Below, piece after piece: positions 38,554-46,327 of a DNA stretch of 47,229 nucleotides. The notes under the pieces are model-generated. The model made no database searches, was not told the origin of the DNA, and saw only the letters and a program-made list of their open reading frames with translations. Within the stretch, counting starts at the first letter, position 1; each line of letters begins with the position of its first letter. The translations under genes were made by a program, and so were the position numbers. The DNA is taken from the NCBI GenBank assembly GCA_034440115.1, contig JAWXBM010000064.1, positions 1 to 47,229 on the forward strand, written 5' to 3'. Origin of the DNA: JAWXBM01 sp034440115. GTDB lineage: Bacteria; Pseudomonadota; Gammaproteobacteria; Xanthomonadales; SZUA-36.

Positions 38554-39569
38554 ATAACTTCGGAGGGTTTGTTCATCCGGCGAGGATTCATATCGGGTGG
38601 AAGTGGCCCAGGCTCATCGTCCTTCTCAAAACCAAATGACTCCGATACCAGATACATGGGGCGTTGTTTGACTTCAGTGAACAGTCGGCCAATGTATTCG
38701 CCCAAAACTCCAATGCTGATGAGCTGTATACCGGAAAAAAACAGGATGAACACTAGTATGGAAGGGTACCCCGGAAGGTCCACACCAAAAATTATGGTGC
38801 GCACTATGATATAGATCGCATAAAGGAAACCGGTAAACGCCAGCAGAAAACCAAAATAGCCCCAGATGCGCAATGGCAGGGATGAAAATGAGGTAATTCC
38901 ATCCAGGGCAAAGTTCCACAGCTTCCAGAAACCGAAGCTACTCTTGCCCTGGTTGCGCGCAACACGTTCGAAGTGGATTAATTTTTGTTTGAATCCCAGC
39001 GATGCAAACAAGCCTTTCATAAAGCGAGTGCGTTCAGGATAAGCATTCAAAGCCAGCACAAGGCGTGCAGATAGCAGTCGAAAATCTCCTGCCTGATGTG
39101 GCAGATCAATGTCAGCGATGCGGCCCATCAATGAATAGAAAGCTTTTGCAGTAAATCTTTTCATTGCGCTGTCGGAATCGCGGTTACTGCGCACCGCAAT
39201 CACCGAATCAAAACCTTCCTGCCACTGCTGCAACATTTCAGGAATCAATTCAGGTGGATCCTGCATATCTGCATCCATGACAATAGCGGCATCACCGTGG
39301 CTGTTCTGAAGGCCGCAGCTGATGGCAATCTCCTTGCCAAAGTTTCGGGAAAAGCGAATAACCCGGATGCCGATTACCGCCTGCTTCTGTGCTTCAGTCT
39401 GCCACGCCTCAAATGTGCCATCGCTGCTGCCATCGTCCACGGCGATGATATTGAATTCAGCTTCTGTATCACCACATACCGCCAACATGCGTTGCATTAA
39501 CTCAGGCATCGACAGCGCTTCGTTGTAGCACGGAACAATCAGGTCAATACTGGGTTTCTGGGTCGTCAA
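38541..39569 (-). CDS. GT2 membrane glycosyltransferase (GtrB/ArnC/DPM1-like)
   Basis: 342 aa from a TTG at 39569 within a TTGA overlap with the upstream GT-C gene. GT-A fold features: SIDLIVPCYNEALSMPEL, IIAVDDGSSDGTFE, AIVMDADMQDPPELIPEML (DxD-like), and the typical QAGDFRLLSARLVLAL. Two C-terminal membrane helices (WGYFGFLLAFTGFLYAIYII, LVFILFFSGIQLISIGVLGE) are followed by YIGRLFTEVKQRPMYLV. Such enzymes load a sugar onto undecaprenyl phosphate. The co-transcribed GT-C enzyme upstream would use the lipid-linked sugar. The last residues (EVMGSE) and stop are supplied by the adjacent repeat. Confidence 0.9.
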   Translation of the reverse strand: MTTQKPSIDLIVPCYNEALSMPELMQRMLAVCGDTEAEFNIIAVDDGSSDGTFEAWQTEAQKQAVIGIRVIRFSRNFGKEIAISCGLQNSHGDAAIVMDADMQDPPELIPEMLQQWQEGFDSVIAVRSNRDSDSAMKRFTAKAFYSLMGRIADIDLPHQAGDFRLLSARLVLALNAYPERTRFMKGLFASLGFKQKLIHFERVARNQGKSSFGFWKLWNFALDGITSFSSLPLRIWGYFGFLLAFTGFLYAIYIIVRTIIFGVDLPGYPSILVFILFFSGIQLISIGVLGEYIGRLFTEVKQRPMYLVSESFGFEKDDEPGPLPPDMNPRRMNKPSEVMGSE

Positions 39570-41443
39570 GGACTCAACTCGTCGCTGTCGGTAAGAGGAT
39601 TAAAAACAACCACTTCAACAAACTCCGGATGGGGCGCACTGATTGTAACAGACCAGTTTGCATTTTCACCCGGCTGACAATTCTCGCAGGCATAGTATTC
39701 CTGCAAAGTGGTCTGCAGAATGGGCACAGCGGGTTGGCCATTCTGCAGCACGGTTATTTCACGTGGCATCCAGAATTGGTACAGATTGTTTATCACCAGC
39801 ATTTCTTCCGCAGTGGTTTCAAACTGGTGTTGCAGTAGATGATGCTCACCCCACATGGGTTGGCGCGGCGGGTATTCATCTCCTATAGGCACTGCCAGCG
39901 GCTCGGCGGGTCCGAACACCCGCTGCGGCTTGATAAAATGCAATGGACCAACACGTGGTGTACCCACCAAACCCAAAAAGGTTGCATCGACTTGGTTCAC
40001 TCCAAGGTAATGTGGGCCGGGGCCAGTGCCTCCAACGTATATTTTCTGATTCGGGCAACGCATACGTGCTTCCAGTGCAAAGCTCTGTTCCAGTATCAGG
40101 CTGGCCATCCCGTGGAAGTTGACCTCCTGACCGTGAGCACAGATAAATTTTGCCAGGTCAGTTCTCGCCCAGGCTGGAAAAACCACACCATCAGTAAAAT
40201 CCATTGGTGCGAACCTGCGGACATTCACCAGGGAAGTGGCTGGTAAGAGTGCATGGCCTGTTTTGCTTTCACTGTAGTTGGCCACCGCAAATCCACCCAG
40301 CGTAAGAAGTGCCATGGCACTGGCGGAATAGCTGATACGGGTTTTCCAGGGTTCGCCAAATTGACTCCAGCCCAAAGCAGCGAGCCCACACCAGGCCGGA
40401 TAAAGCAGTAGCACCATGTAATACAAGGTGATCGGCCTGATCATGGCAATCAGCACCAGACTGGTGGCAATCTGAATGAGTAAGGCAACTGGTAATCGCC
40501 AATCATGTTGCCGCCAGGCGTTGTGAAAAGCCAGGCCGATACCGACAACAAAGACCCCATAAAGCACGGCGCTGGCCAAGCCGAGAGCCAGGCCTTCGAG
40601 CCCCAGAAAACCCTTGAGCATGAGAAAAGGCGAATCAATAAACGTGCCACGGGCTATGCTCAGCACGCCCAGAAAATTCTGCATGTAATCCAACGACGCA
40701 GCGTATTCGGTACTGGTGCGAAAATCAGGCCAGGCCTGGGAGTGTTGGCTGATCAGGTATGGAATCCAGGGAAGCACCGCCACAACAATGGCAGTCAGCA
40801 ATACAGACCAGGCTAGTTTCTTCTGTATCAACTGCCAGATGACGAGCGGGGTCAGCGCAATGCCAAACGCAAGCGTGGTTGGATGAGCGTGGAAAGCCAA
40901 TGAAACAGCCAGACACAAGCCGATGAACCAGCGAGTTTCGCCTGCTTGCCAGCGAATCAGGCAGTAGAAACCAAATAACATCGCGGTTTCAACCAGGTTG
41001 GTGTGGGAAAAAATCAGATAAAGGACCGCCGTCCAGTTAGGCAAGGCCAACAAGCATGCCCAAAGCAGCCCTAATTGACGGTTGCCCAATCGAACGCCGC
41101 AGGCATAAGCCAGCAAATACTTCAGCCCGGTGAGCAAGCCCACCCACATGCTGAGTACTGCCCAACTCGAGGTGAAAAACAAGGGTAGGGAAAGTATGTA
41201 AAACCACAATGGGCCACAGTGGAGTATCCCGGAAAAGACAGGCCCTTCCATCGGGTAGCCGCTGCCGGAGGCTATCTGCCACGCGTAATATACATCCCGT
41301 GCGGTGTCGAACACTGCCGCAGAGCTGAGCATGATCAGGCTGCCCAGTATGATCAGCAGCGCCAGCAATGCCTTATGCGGCCAAGGGTACGATTGGGTTT
41401 CCGCGTTTATGGCCTTCGAGCTGCTGTACAGATTTTCAGGCAT
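39566..41443 (-). CDS. GT-C polytopic glycosyltransferase (ArnT/GT39-like)
   Basis: The 625-aa protein has about 10-12 membrane helices and a C-terminal periplasmic domain. The first loop has FDTARDVYYAWQIASGSGYP, with the Asp pair expected at the active site of lipid-phosphate-sugar-dependent GT-C enzymes, and GPVFSGILHCGPLWFYILSL. The soluble end (from about residue 405) has WSVTISAPHPEFVEVVVFNP near its terminus. It probably transfers a sugar from undecaprenyl phosphate to a surface glycan or lipid. Overlap of 4 nt with the GtrB-like gene shows they form one operon. Acceptor and sugar are unknown. Confidence 0.82.
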   Translation of the reverse strand: MPENLYSSSKAINAETQSYPWPHKALLALLIILGSLIMLSSAAVFDTARDVYYAWQIASGSGYPMEGPVFSGILHCGPLWFYILSLPLFFTSSWAVLSMWVGLLTGLKYLLAYACGVRLGNRQLGLLWACLLALPNWTAVLYLIFSHTNLVETAMLFGFYCLIRWQAGETRWFIGLCLAVSLAFHAHPTTLAFGIALTPLVIWQLIQKKLAWSVLLTAIVVAVLPWIPYLISQHSQAWPDFRTSTEYAASLDYMQNFLGVLSIARGTFIDSPFLMLKGFLGLEGLALGLASAVLYGVFVVGIGLAFHNAWRQHDWRLPVALLIQIATSLVLIAMIRPITLYYMVLLLYPAWCGLAALGWSQFGEPWKTRISYSASAMALLTLGGFAVANYSESKTGHALLPATSLVNVRRFAPMDFTDGVVFPAWARTDLAKFICAHGQEVNFHGMASLILEQSFALEARMRCPNQKIYVGGTGPGPHYLGVNQVDATFLGLVGTPRVGPLHFIKPQRVFGPAEPLAVPIGDEYPPRQPMWGEHHLLQHQFETTAEEMLVINNLYQFWMPREITVLQNGQPAVPILQTTLQEYYACENCQPGENANWSVTISAPHPEFVEVVVFNPLTDSDELSP

Positions 41444-41520
41444 GGTTTTTTAGTCGGATACCCATGGATGCGCGATTATATAGTCAGACCAACCTGATTT
41501 TCAGCCAGCGTTGATTGTCC

Positions 41521-41568
41521 AATAATTGGGGTCAATAATTGGGGTCAATAATTGGGGTCAGAGCCCTT
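41521..41568. repeat. Left end of RAYT B element, three tandem units
   Basis: AATAATTGGGGTC occurs three times in tandem and runs into AGAGCCCTTTTCTTGG, which is the transposase 3' end with its stop codon (TGA in GGGCTCTGACCCC on the minus strand). The inverted partner is at about 42306-42337. Confidence 0.75.
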
Positions 41569-42247
41569 TTCTTGGTCGGCCGCGCTGACCATCGCCGATT
41601 CGCCGGGATAAAGCCGTTTCGATCTCCTGCTTGAAACGAACGGACCCGGCGGGTAAACCCTTACGTGTGCAGCGACGGAACAGTTCGATATCGTCATTCC
41701 TCAACCCATCATCGATCAGTTCCAGGTAACGTTTGCGCCGCTCTCCTGGGTTGGAGCCTAACGCCAGCCCCTCAGAGTGTGGACGAATGGGGTAATCGTT
41801 CAACGATTCCGTATGATGCCGGTAACTCGACCAGCGATAGTCCGCCGGATGCACGACCATGCCAGCGCGTACCGGGTTCATTTCGATGTATCGATAACAG
41901 GCCAGCACGTACCGCTCAGAATCAACCAACGACGATTTGAAGCGCCCCTCCCAGAGCGAACCGGTGCGGCTATAAACCGCATTGATGCCCGAGGCATACA
42001 ACGCGCCGAGCCGCTGCATCAGGCGTGATACCGAATCTTCGCCCCACGGCGTCAGCAGGATGTGCACGTGGTTCGTCATGCACACAAAAGCATGGATCGA
42101 AACGGTGTATTGGCCCGCTGACTCGAACATCAGGTCCAGGTACGAAATATAGTCTGCTTCGTGAAAGAAGACGGCCTGCCGGTTATTACCCCGCTGAACC
42201 ACATGCAGGGCGACACCAGGAACCGCTAATCGTTGAATGCGAGGCAT
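41558..42247 (-). CDS. RAYT (REP-associated tyrosine transposase) B
   Basis: 229 aa from the ATG at 42247. The HUH motif is CMTNHVHILLT (H60, H62), LWEGRFKSSLV follows, and the nucleophile is Y120 in CYRYIEMNPVRAGM. The domains align with RAYT A residue for residue in these motifs but the proteins differ substantially elsewhere, so they are separate subfamilies. The C-terminus RRIGDGQRGRPRKGL ends in a TGA inside the terminal repeat, as in RAYT A. The element is bounded by GGGGTCAGAGCCCTTTT and AAAAAGGGCTCTGACCC in inverted orientation, so it looks complete and possibly mobile. Confidence 0.9.
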   Translation of the reverse strand: MPRIQRLAVPGVALHVVQRGNNRQAVFFHEADYISYLDLMFESAGQYTVSIHAFVCMTNHVHILLTPWGEDSVSRLMQRLGALYASGINAVYSRTGSLWEGRFKSSLVDSERYVLACYRYIEMNPVRAGMVVHPADYRWSSYRHHTESLNDYPIRPHSEGLALGSNPGERRKRYLELIDDGLRNDDIELFRRCTRKGLPAGSVRFKQEIETALSRRIGDGQRGRPRKGL

Positions 42248-42305
42248 GGCACCATCATGCCAAACCTCAGCAACCTCATCTGTAGGACTTTACCCCCAAT
42301 CCCCG

Positions 42306-42337
42306 TCAAAAAAGGGCTCTAAAAAGGGCTCTGACCC
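42306..42337. repeat. Right end of RAYT B element, duplicated
   Basis: AAAAAAGGGCTCT followed by AAAAAGGGCTCTGACCC: a duplicated end motif inverted relative to 41521-41568. It lies 18 nt from the icmF stop. Confidence 0.7.
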
Positions 42338-42354
42338 ATTTTTCTCACGCGTGG

Positions 42355-45300
42355 TTACATATTCCGTCGATACTCCCCACCCACATCATAAAGCGCATGA
42401 CTCATACTCCCTAGCGAACAAATTCTTGCCGCTTTAACCAGCGCTTCGAAAGTATTTTTACGCTCACGCGCCACCTGCTGCAATTGCTGCAACAGGGGTT
42501 TGGCTTCTTCAGCGTGCATATTGCGGAAGGTTTCGACGTTGGCGACCTGCTGGTCTTTCTCGCCATCGGAACTGCGCATCAATTCGATTTCCCCTACTTC
42601 ACCATGGCCGTCTTCGGGCAGGAAGGTATTCACGCCCACCAGTGGCAGGCTGCCATCGTGCTTCTTGTGTTCGTAATACATACTTTCTTCCTGGATTTTG
42701 CCGCGCTGGTACATGGTGTCCATGGCGCCCAGCACGCCGCCTCTTTCTGAGATGCGTTCGAATTCCTGGTATACGGCTTCTTCCACGATGTCGGTAATTT
42801 CATCCACGATGAAACTGCCCTGCCAGGGGTTCTCGCAGAAGTTCAGCCCCAGTTCCTTGTTGATGATCATCTGGATGGCCACGGCCCTTCTTACCGACTC
42901 GGGCGTTGGGGTAGTGATGGCTTCATCATAGGCATTGGTGTGCAGGCTGTTGGCGTTGTCGAATAGCGCGTACAGCGCCTGCAGCGTGGTGCGAATATCG
43001 TTGAACTGGATTTCTTGCGCGTGCAGTGATCTGCCGCTGGTCTGGATATGATATTTCAGTTTCTGGCTGCGCTCGCTGGCGCCGTAACGTTCCTTCATGG
43101 CGCGGGCCCAGATGCGCCGAGCTACCCGGCCAATCACGGTGTATTCCGGATCCATGCCGTTGCTGAAAAAGAAACTCAGGTTGCCGGCGAATTCATCCAC
43201 GCTCATACCACGCGCTAAATAGTATTCGATAATGGTGAAGCCATTGGACAAAGTGAAGGCTAACTGGCTGATGGGGTTCGCTCCGGCTTCGGCAATGTGA
43301 TAGCCGGAGATGGACACGCTGTAGAAATTCCGCACCTTGTGATCAACGAAGAACTGCTGGATATCGCCCATCATGCGCATGGCGAATTCGGTGGAGAAGA
43401 TGCAGGTGTTTTGCGCCTGATCTTCTTTCAATATATCGGCTTGAACCGTTCCGCGTATATTGGCGAGGGTATGGGCTTTGATCTCCTCGTACTTCTTCTG
43501 ATCAAAACCTTTGATGCCGATCAGCCGATCGGAAGTGATGCCCAGCATGGCCAGCCCCAGGCCGGTATTACCGGGTGGCATTTCAGCGTGGTACTGAGGT
43601 TGTTGCTTATCTTTGAAATAATCGTCAATGCGCGCTTGCGCTTCATCCCATAGATCGTTGTTCTTCAGGTACAGCTCCACCTGTTGATCAATCGCGGCGT
43701 TCATAAAGAAGGCCAGAATCATCGGTGCCGGACCATTGATGGTCATGGAAACTGAGGTACTGGGTGAGCATAGGTCGAAGCCGGAATACAGCTTCTTCAT
43801 ATCGTCCAGCGTGGCAATGGATACGCCGGAGTTGCCCACCTTGCCGTAAATATCCGGGCGGGTGTGCGGATCTTCGCCGTAGAGCGTTACCGAATCAAAC
43901 GCAGTGGAAAGGCGTGCCGCCGGTTGGCCATGGGCAATCAAATGGAAACGACGATTGGTGCGCTCGGGCGTGCCTTCACCGGCGAACATGCGGATGGGGT
44001 CTTCGCCGCTGCGCCGGTACGGGAACACGCCGGCCGTGAAAGGGTATCCACCCGGCAGGTTTTCGCGCAGCAAAAAGCTGAGCAATTCGCCCCAGTCGGA
44101 ATCGCGCGGCATGCCGATTTTGGGTATCTGTAAATGGCTAAGGCTTTCGCGGTAGTTGGCGCCGGTGACGGCTTTTCCGCGCACGTCATAAGAATATTTT
44201 TCGGTGCGTAAGCCTTTCTTGCGTTCGGGCCAGGTTTGCAGCAGTTGGATGGCATCGGGGCTGAGTTCGGCGATGGCTTCCTGGTATTTTTGGCGTAGCA
44301 GGATGAGGGAGCGGTCTTCCTGGTCTGAGGAGGCTGCTGGATCCCGGGTCGGGGCCCGGGATGACGAAGAAGAAGCCCGGGATGACGGGTTAAGATCGTC
44401 ATCCCGGCCTTCGAGCCGGGACCCACTCTCTTGCGGTACCAGTCTAGCGGGAAGATCGGGGTCACCAATCGCGGACAAGGCTTGGTAATAGTTTTGCGCC
44501 AAAGAAGCGGCTTTGGCCTGGCGGACAATATCAGCATTAACCGACCTACCCTGCTCGGCAATCTCGGCCAGATAACGTTGGCGACTGCCAGGTATTAATA
44601 CCGTAGCTTTGGGCTCTTTCAGTGAAGTATCGATTGCAGGCGTCCAGTTTTCTTCCGGCAAATCCAGTTTCTCGCGCATCAAACGGCACAGATTGCTGAA
44701 CATCCAACTGATACCCGGATCATTGAACTGGCTGGCGATGGTGGGATACACCGGCACTTGATCATCGGGCAACTGGAACGCCAAACGGTTGCGCTTCCAC
44801 TGCTTCTTCACATCACGCAAGGCATCTTCTGCGGCGCGCCGGTCGTACTTGTTCAGCACCACCAGTTCGGCGAAATCCAGCATGTCGATTTTCTCAAGCT
44901 GGCTTTGCGCACCAAAATCAGAAGTCATCACATAGACCGGGAAATCCACCAGGTCGACAATTTCAGAATCCGATTGCCCTATGCCTGCGGTTTCCACCAG
45001 TACCAGATCGAAGCCAGCAGATTTCAGGAAGTGAATGGCATCCTGCAGAATGGCCGAAGTGGCCAGGTGCTGCCGCCTTGTCGCCATGCTGCGCATATAG
45101 GTGTTCGGGTTGCGCAGCGAGTTCATGCGAATGCGGTCGCCGAGCAGCGCGCCGCCGGTGCGTCGACGAGTGGGGTCAACCGCCAGCACGGCAATGTGCA
45201 TGTCGGGGAAAAACTGCATGAAGCGGTTGAGCAATTCATCAGTCACAGAAGATTTACCCGCACCACCCGTGCCGGTCAGTCCAACCACCGGGGCCTGCTT

Positions 45301-45972
45301 GGCGGCCCTTGCCCACTCGCTCCGCTTCAGCTTCAGCTCGGCATCACCAAAGACTTCGTCTTCCAGCGCTGAGATCACGTTAGCAATGGCTTTGTCGAAG
45401 GCCGCTGGATCCCGGGTCGGAGCCCGGGATGACGGAGAGGAAGGCTGGGATGGCGGAGAGGAAGCGCGGATTGACGGAATGGAGGTGGGATAAGCAGTAG
45501 CCACGCGATGCTTGGCGGCACGTTTCACCACGTCTTCAATCATCTCCACCAGACCCAGGTTCATACCATCATCCGGGTGGTAGATCCGCTCGACTCCGTA
45601 TTTCTCCAGTTCCTTGATTTCGGCCGGTGTGATGGTGCCACCGCCACCACCGAAGATACGGATATGGCTGGCGCCCCGCTCTTTCAGCAGGTCGACCATG
45701 TAGCGGAAATATTCGTTGTGTCCGCCCTGATAGGAAGAAATGGCAATCGCATCGGCATCTTCCTGGATCGCCGCACGCACGATATCCAGCACGCTGCGGT
45801 TATGCCCCAGGTGCACCACTTCCGCACCCTGCGCCTGAATCAACCGGCGCATGATATTGATGGCGGCATCGTGGCCGTCAAACAGCGAGGCGGCAGTAAC
45901 AAAGCGCAATGGCTTTGTGCTCTCGACTTGCGCCTCAGCGGCACCGGTTACTTGGTTAGCGACTCTGCTCAT
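42355..45972 (-). CDS. icmF: Fused isobutyryl-CoA mutase (IcmF) with two inserted hairpin elements
   Basis: The ATG at 45972, after AAAGGACTTGAATTAC, gives 1205 aa. Order: B12-binding domain (SLFDGHDAAINIMRR, D32/H34), MeaI-type G-protein chaperone (VGLTGTGGAGKSSVTDELLN, LVETAGIGQSDSE, VVLNKYDRRAAEDAL), then the substrate-binding TIM-barrel mutase (GVFPYRRSGEDPIRMFAGEG, YGEDPHTRPDIYGKVGNSGV). It interconverts isobutyryl-CoA and n-butyryl-CoA with adenosylcobalamin. Known IcmFs are near 1,090 residues. The surplus lies mainly in two linkers made of Ser/Pro/Arg repeats that share SRAPTRDPAA and are translated from palindromic DNA (see 44333-44435 and 45402-45488). The enzyme is otherwise intact; frame is kept through both inserts. 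The gene stands alone. Confidence 0.93.
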   Translation of the reverse strand: MSRVANQVTGAAEAQVESTKPLRFVTAASLFDGHDAAINIMRRLIQAQGAEVVHLGHNRSVLDIVRAAIQEDADAIAISSYQGGHNEYFRYMVDLLKERGASHIRIFGGGGGTITPAEIKELEKYGVERIYHPDDGMNLGLVEMIEDVVKRAAKHRVATAYPTSIPSIRASSPPSQPSSPSSRAPTRDPAAFDKAIANVISALEDEVFGDAELKLKRSEWARAAKQAPVVGLTGTGGAGKSSVTDELLNRFMQFFPDMHIAVLAVDPTRRRTGGALLGDRIRMNSLRNPNTYMRSMATRRQHLATSAILQDAIHFLKSAGFDLVLVETAGIGQSDSEIVDLVDFPVYVMTSDFGAQSQLEKIDMLDFAELVVLNKYDRRAAEDALRDVKKQWKRNRLAFQLPDDQVPVYPTIASQFNDPGISWMFSNLCRLMREKLDLPEENWTPAIDTSLKEPKATVLIPGSRQRYLAEIAEQGRSVNADIVRQAKAASLAQNYYQALSAIGDPDLPARLVPQESGSRLEGRDDDLNPSSRASSSSSRAPTRDPAASSDQEDRSLILLRQKYQEAIAELSPDAIQLLQTWPERKKGLRTEKYSYDVRGKAVTGANYRESLSHLQIPKIGMPRDSDWGELLSFLLRENLPGGYPFTAGVFPYRRSGEDPIRMFAGEGTPERTNRRFHLIAHGQPAARLSTAFDSVTLYGEDPHTRPDIYGKVGNSGVSIATLDDMKKLYSGFDLCSPSTSVSMTINGPAPMILAFFMNAAIDQQVELYLKNNDLWDEAQARIDDYFKDKQQPQYHAEMPPGNTGLGLAMLGITSDRLIGIKGFDQKKYEEIKAHTLANIRGTVQADILKEDQAQNTCIFSTEFAMRMMGDIQQFFVDHKVRNFYSVSISGYHIAEAGANPISQLAFTLSNGFTIIEYYLARGMSVDEFAGNLSFFFSNGMDPEYTVIGRVARRIWARAMKERYGASERSQKLKYHIQTSGRSLHAQEIQFNDIRTTLQALYALFDNANSLHTNAYDEAITTPTPESVRRAVAIQMIINKELGLNFCENPWQGSFIVDEITDIVEEAVYQEFERISERGGVLGAMDTMYQRGKIQEESMYYEHKKHDGSLPLVGVNTFLPEDGHGEVGEIELMRSSDGEKDQQVANVETFRNMHAEEAKPLLQQLQQVARERKNTFEALVKAARICSLGSMSHALYDVGGEYRRNM
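44333..44435. repeat. Palindromic element inserted in frame in icmF, copy 2
   Basis: Hairpin 1: ATCCCGGG-TCGGGG-CCCGGGAT (44341-44362). Hairpin 2: CCGGGATGACG-N9-CGTCATCCCGG (44377-44407). On the coding strand it adds about 30 Ser/Arg/Asp-rich residues ending SRAPTRDPAA between the G-protein and mutase parts. No stop arises in the used frame. Confidence 0.8.
45402..45488. repeat. Palindromic element inserted in frame in icmF, copy 1
   Basis: Hairpin ATCCCGGG-TCGGAG-CCCGGGAT at 45409-45430, followed by a GGATGACGGAGAGGAAG-type duplication. It encodes a Ser/Pro-rich linker with SRAPTRDPAA between the B12 domain and the G-protein domain. Nearly identical to the core of copy 2. Confidence 0.8.
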
Positions 45973-46002
45973 GTAATTCAAGTCCTTTCTGCGGGCCGAC
46001 AC

Positions 46003-46327
46003 GTAAAGCGCCTAGCCTGAAAAACCATTAAATCAGCCCTCTATTCTAACTCGACATTCTACCGCGACCGGCGAATGACGTGGGATTTGAGGCACCAAGA
46101 ACCCCAAAGGACGAAATATCACGCAATTCCCTCACCGATTTCTCCAGATCCCATTCCTCAGCCGAAGAATCGTTCCGGGCCATCAGCGTTTCAACACAGG
46201 GCAAGCAGTTTCGCCCTGGCTGCCAGAGCTTTCTGCTGATCTCAGGATTCTTACGGAAGATGCTCGATTGCAAAAAAGGGGTCGTTCAGCTTACCCTGAT
46301 CCATCACTGAGCCAGCGGGCAGCCATC
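46003..46327. other. Intergenic between icmF and the S9 peptidase
   Basis: A 325-bp divergent promoter region. A minus-strand frame (ATG at 46180 to 46046, with NDSSAEEWDLEKSVRELRD) looks protein-like in composition, but it has no family match I know and no clear ribosome site, so I leave it uncalled. No repeat terminal motif is present. Confidence 0.4.

Noticed and set aside
46046..46180. 44-codon minus-strand ORF upstream of icmF
   Set aside because: Composition is plausible but there is no ribosome site, family or repeat link to support it.
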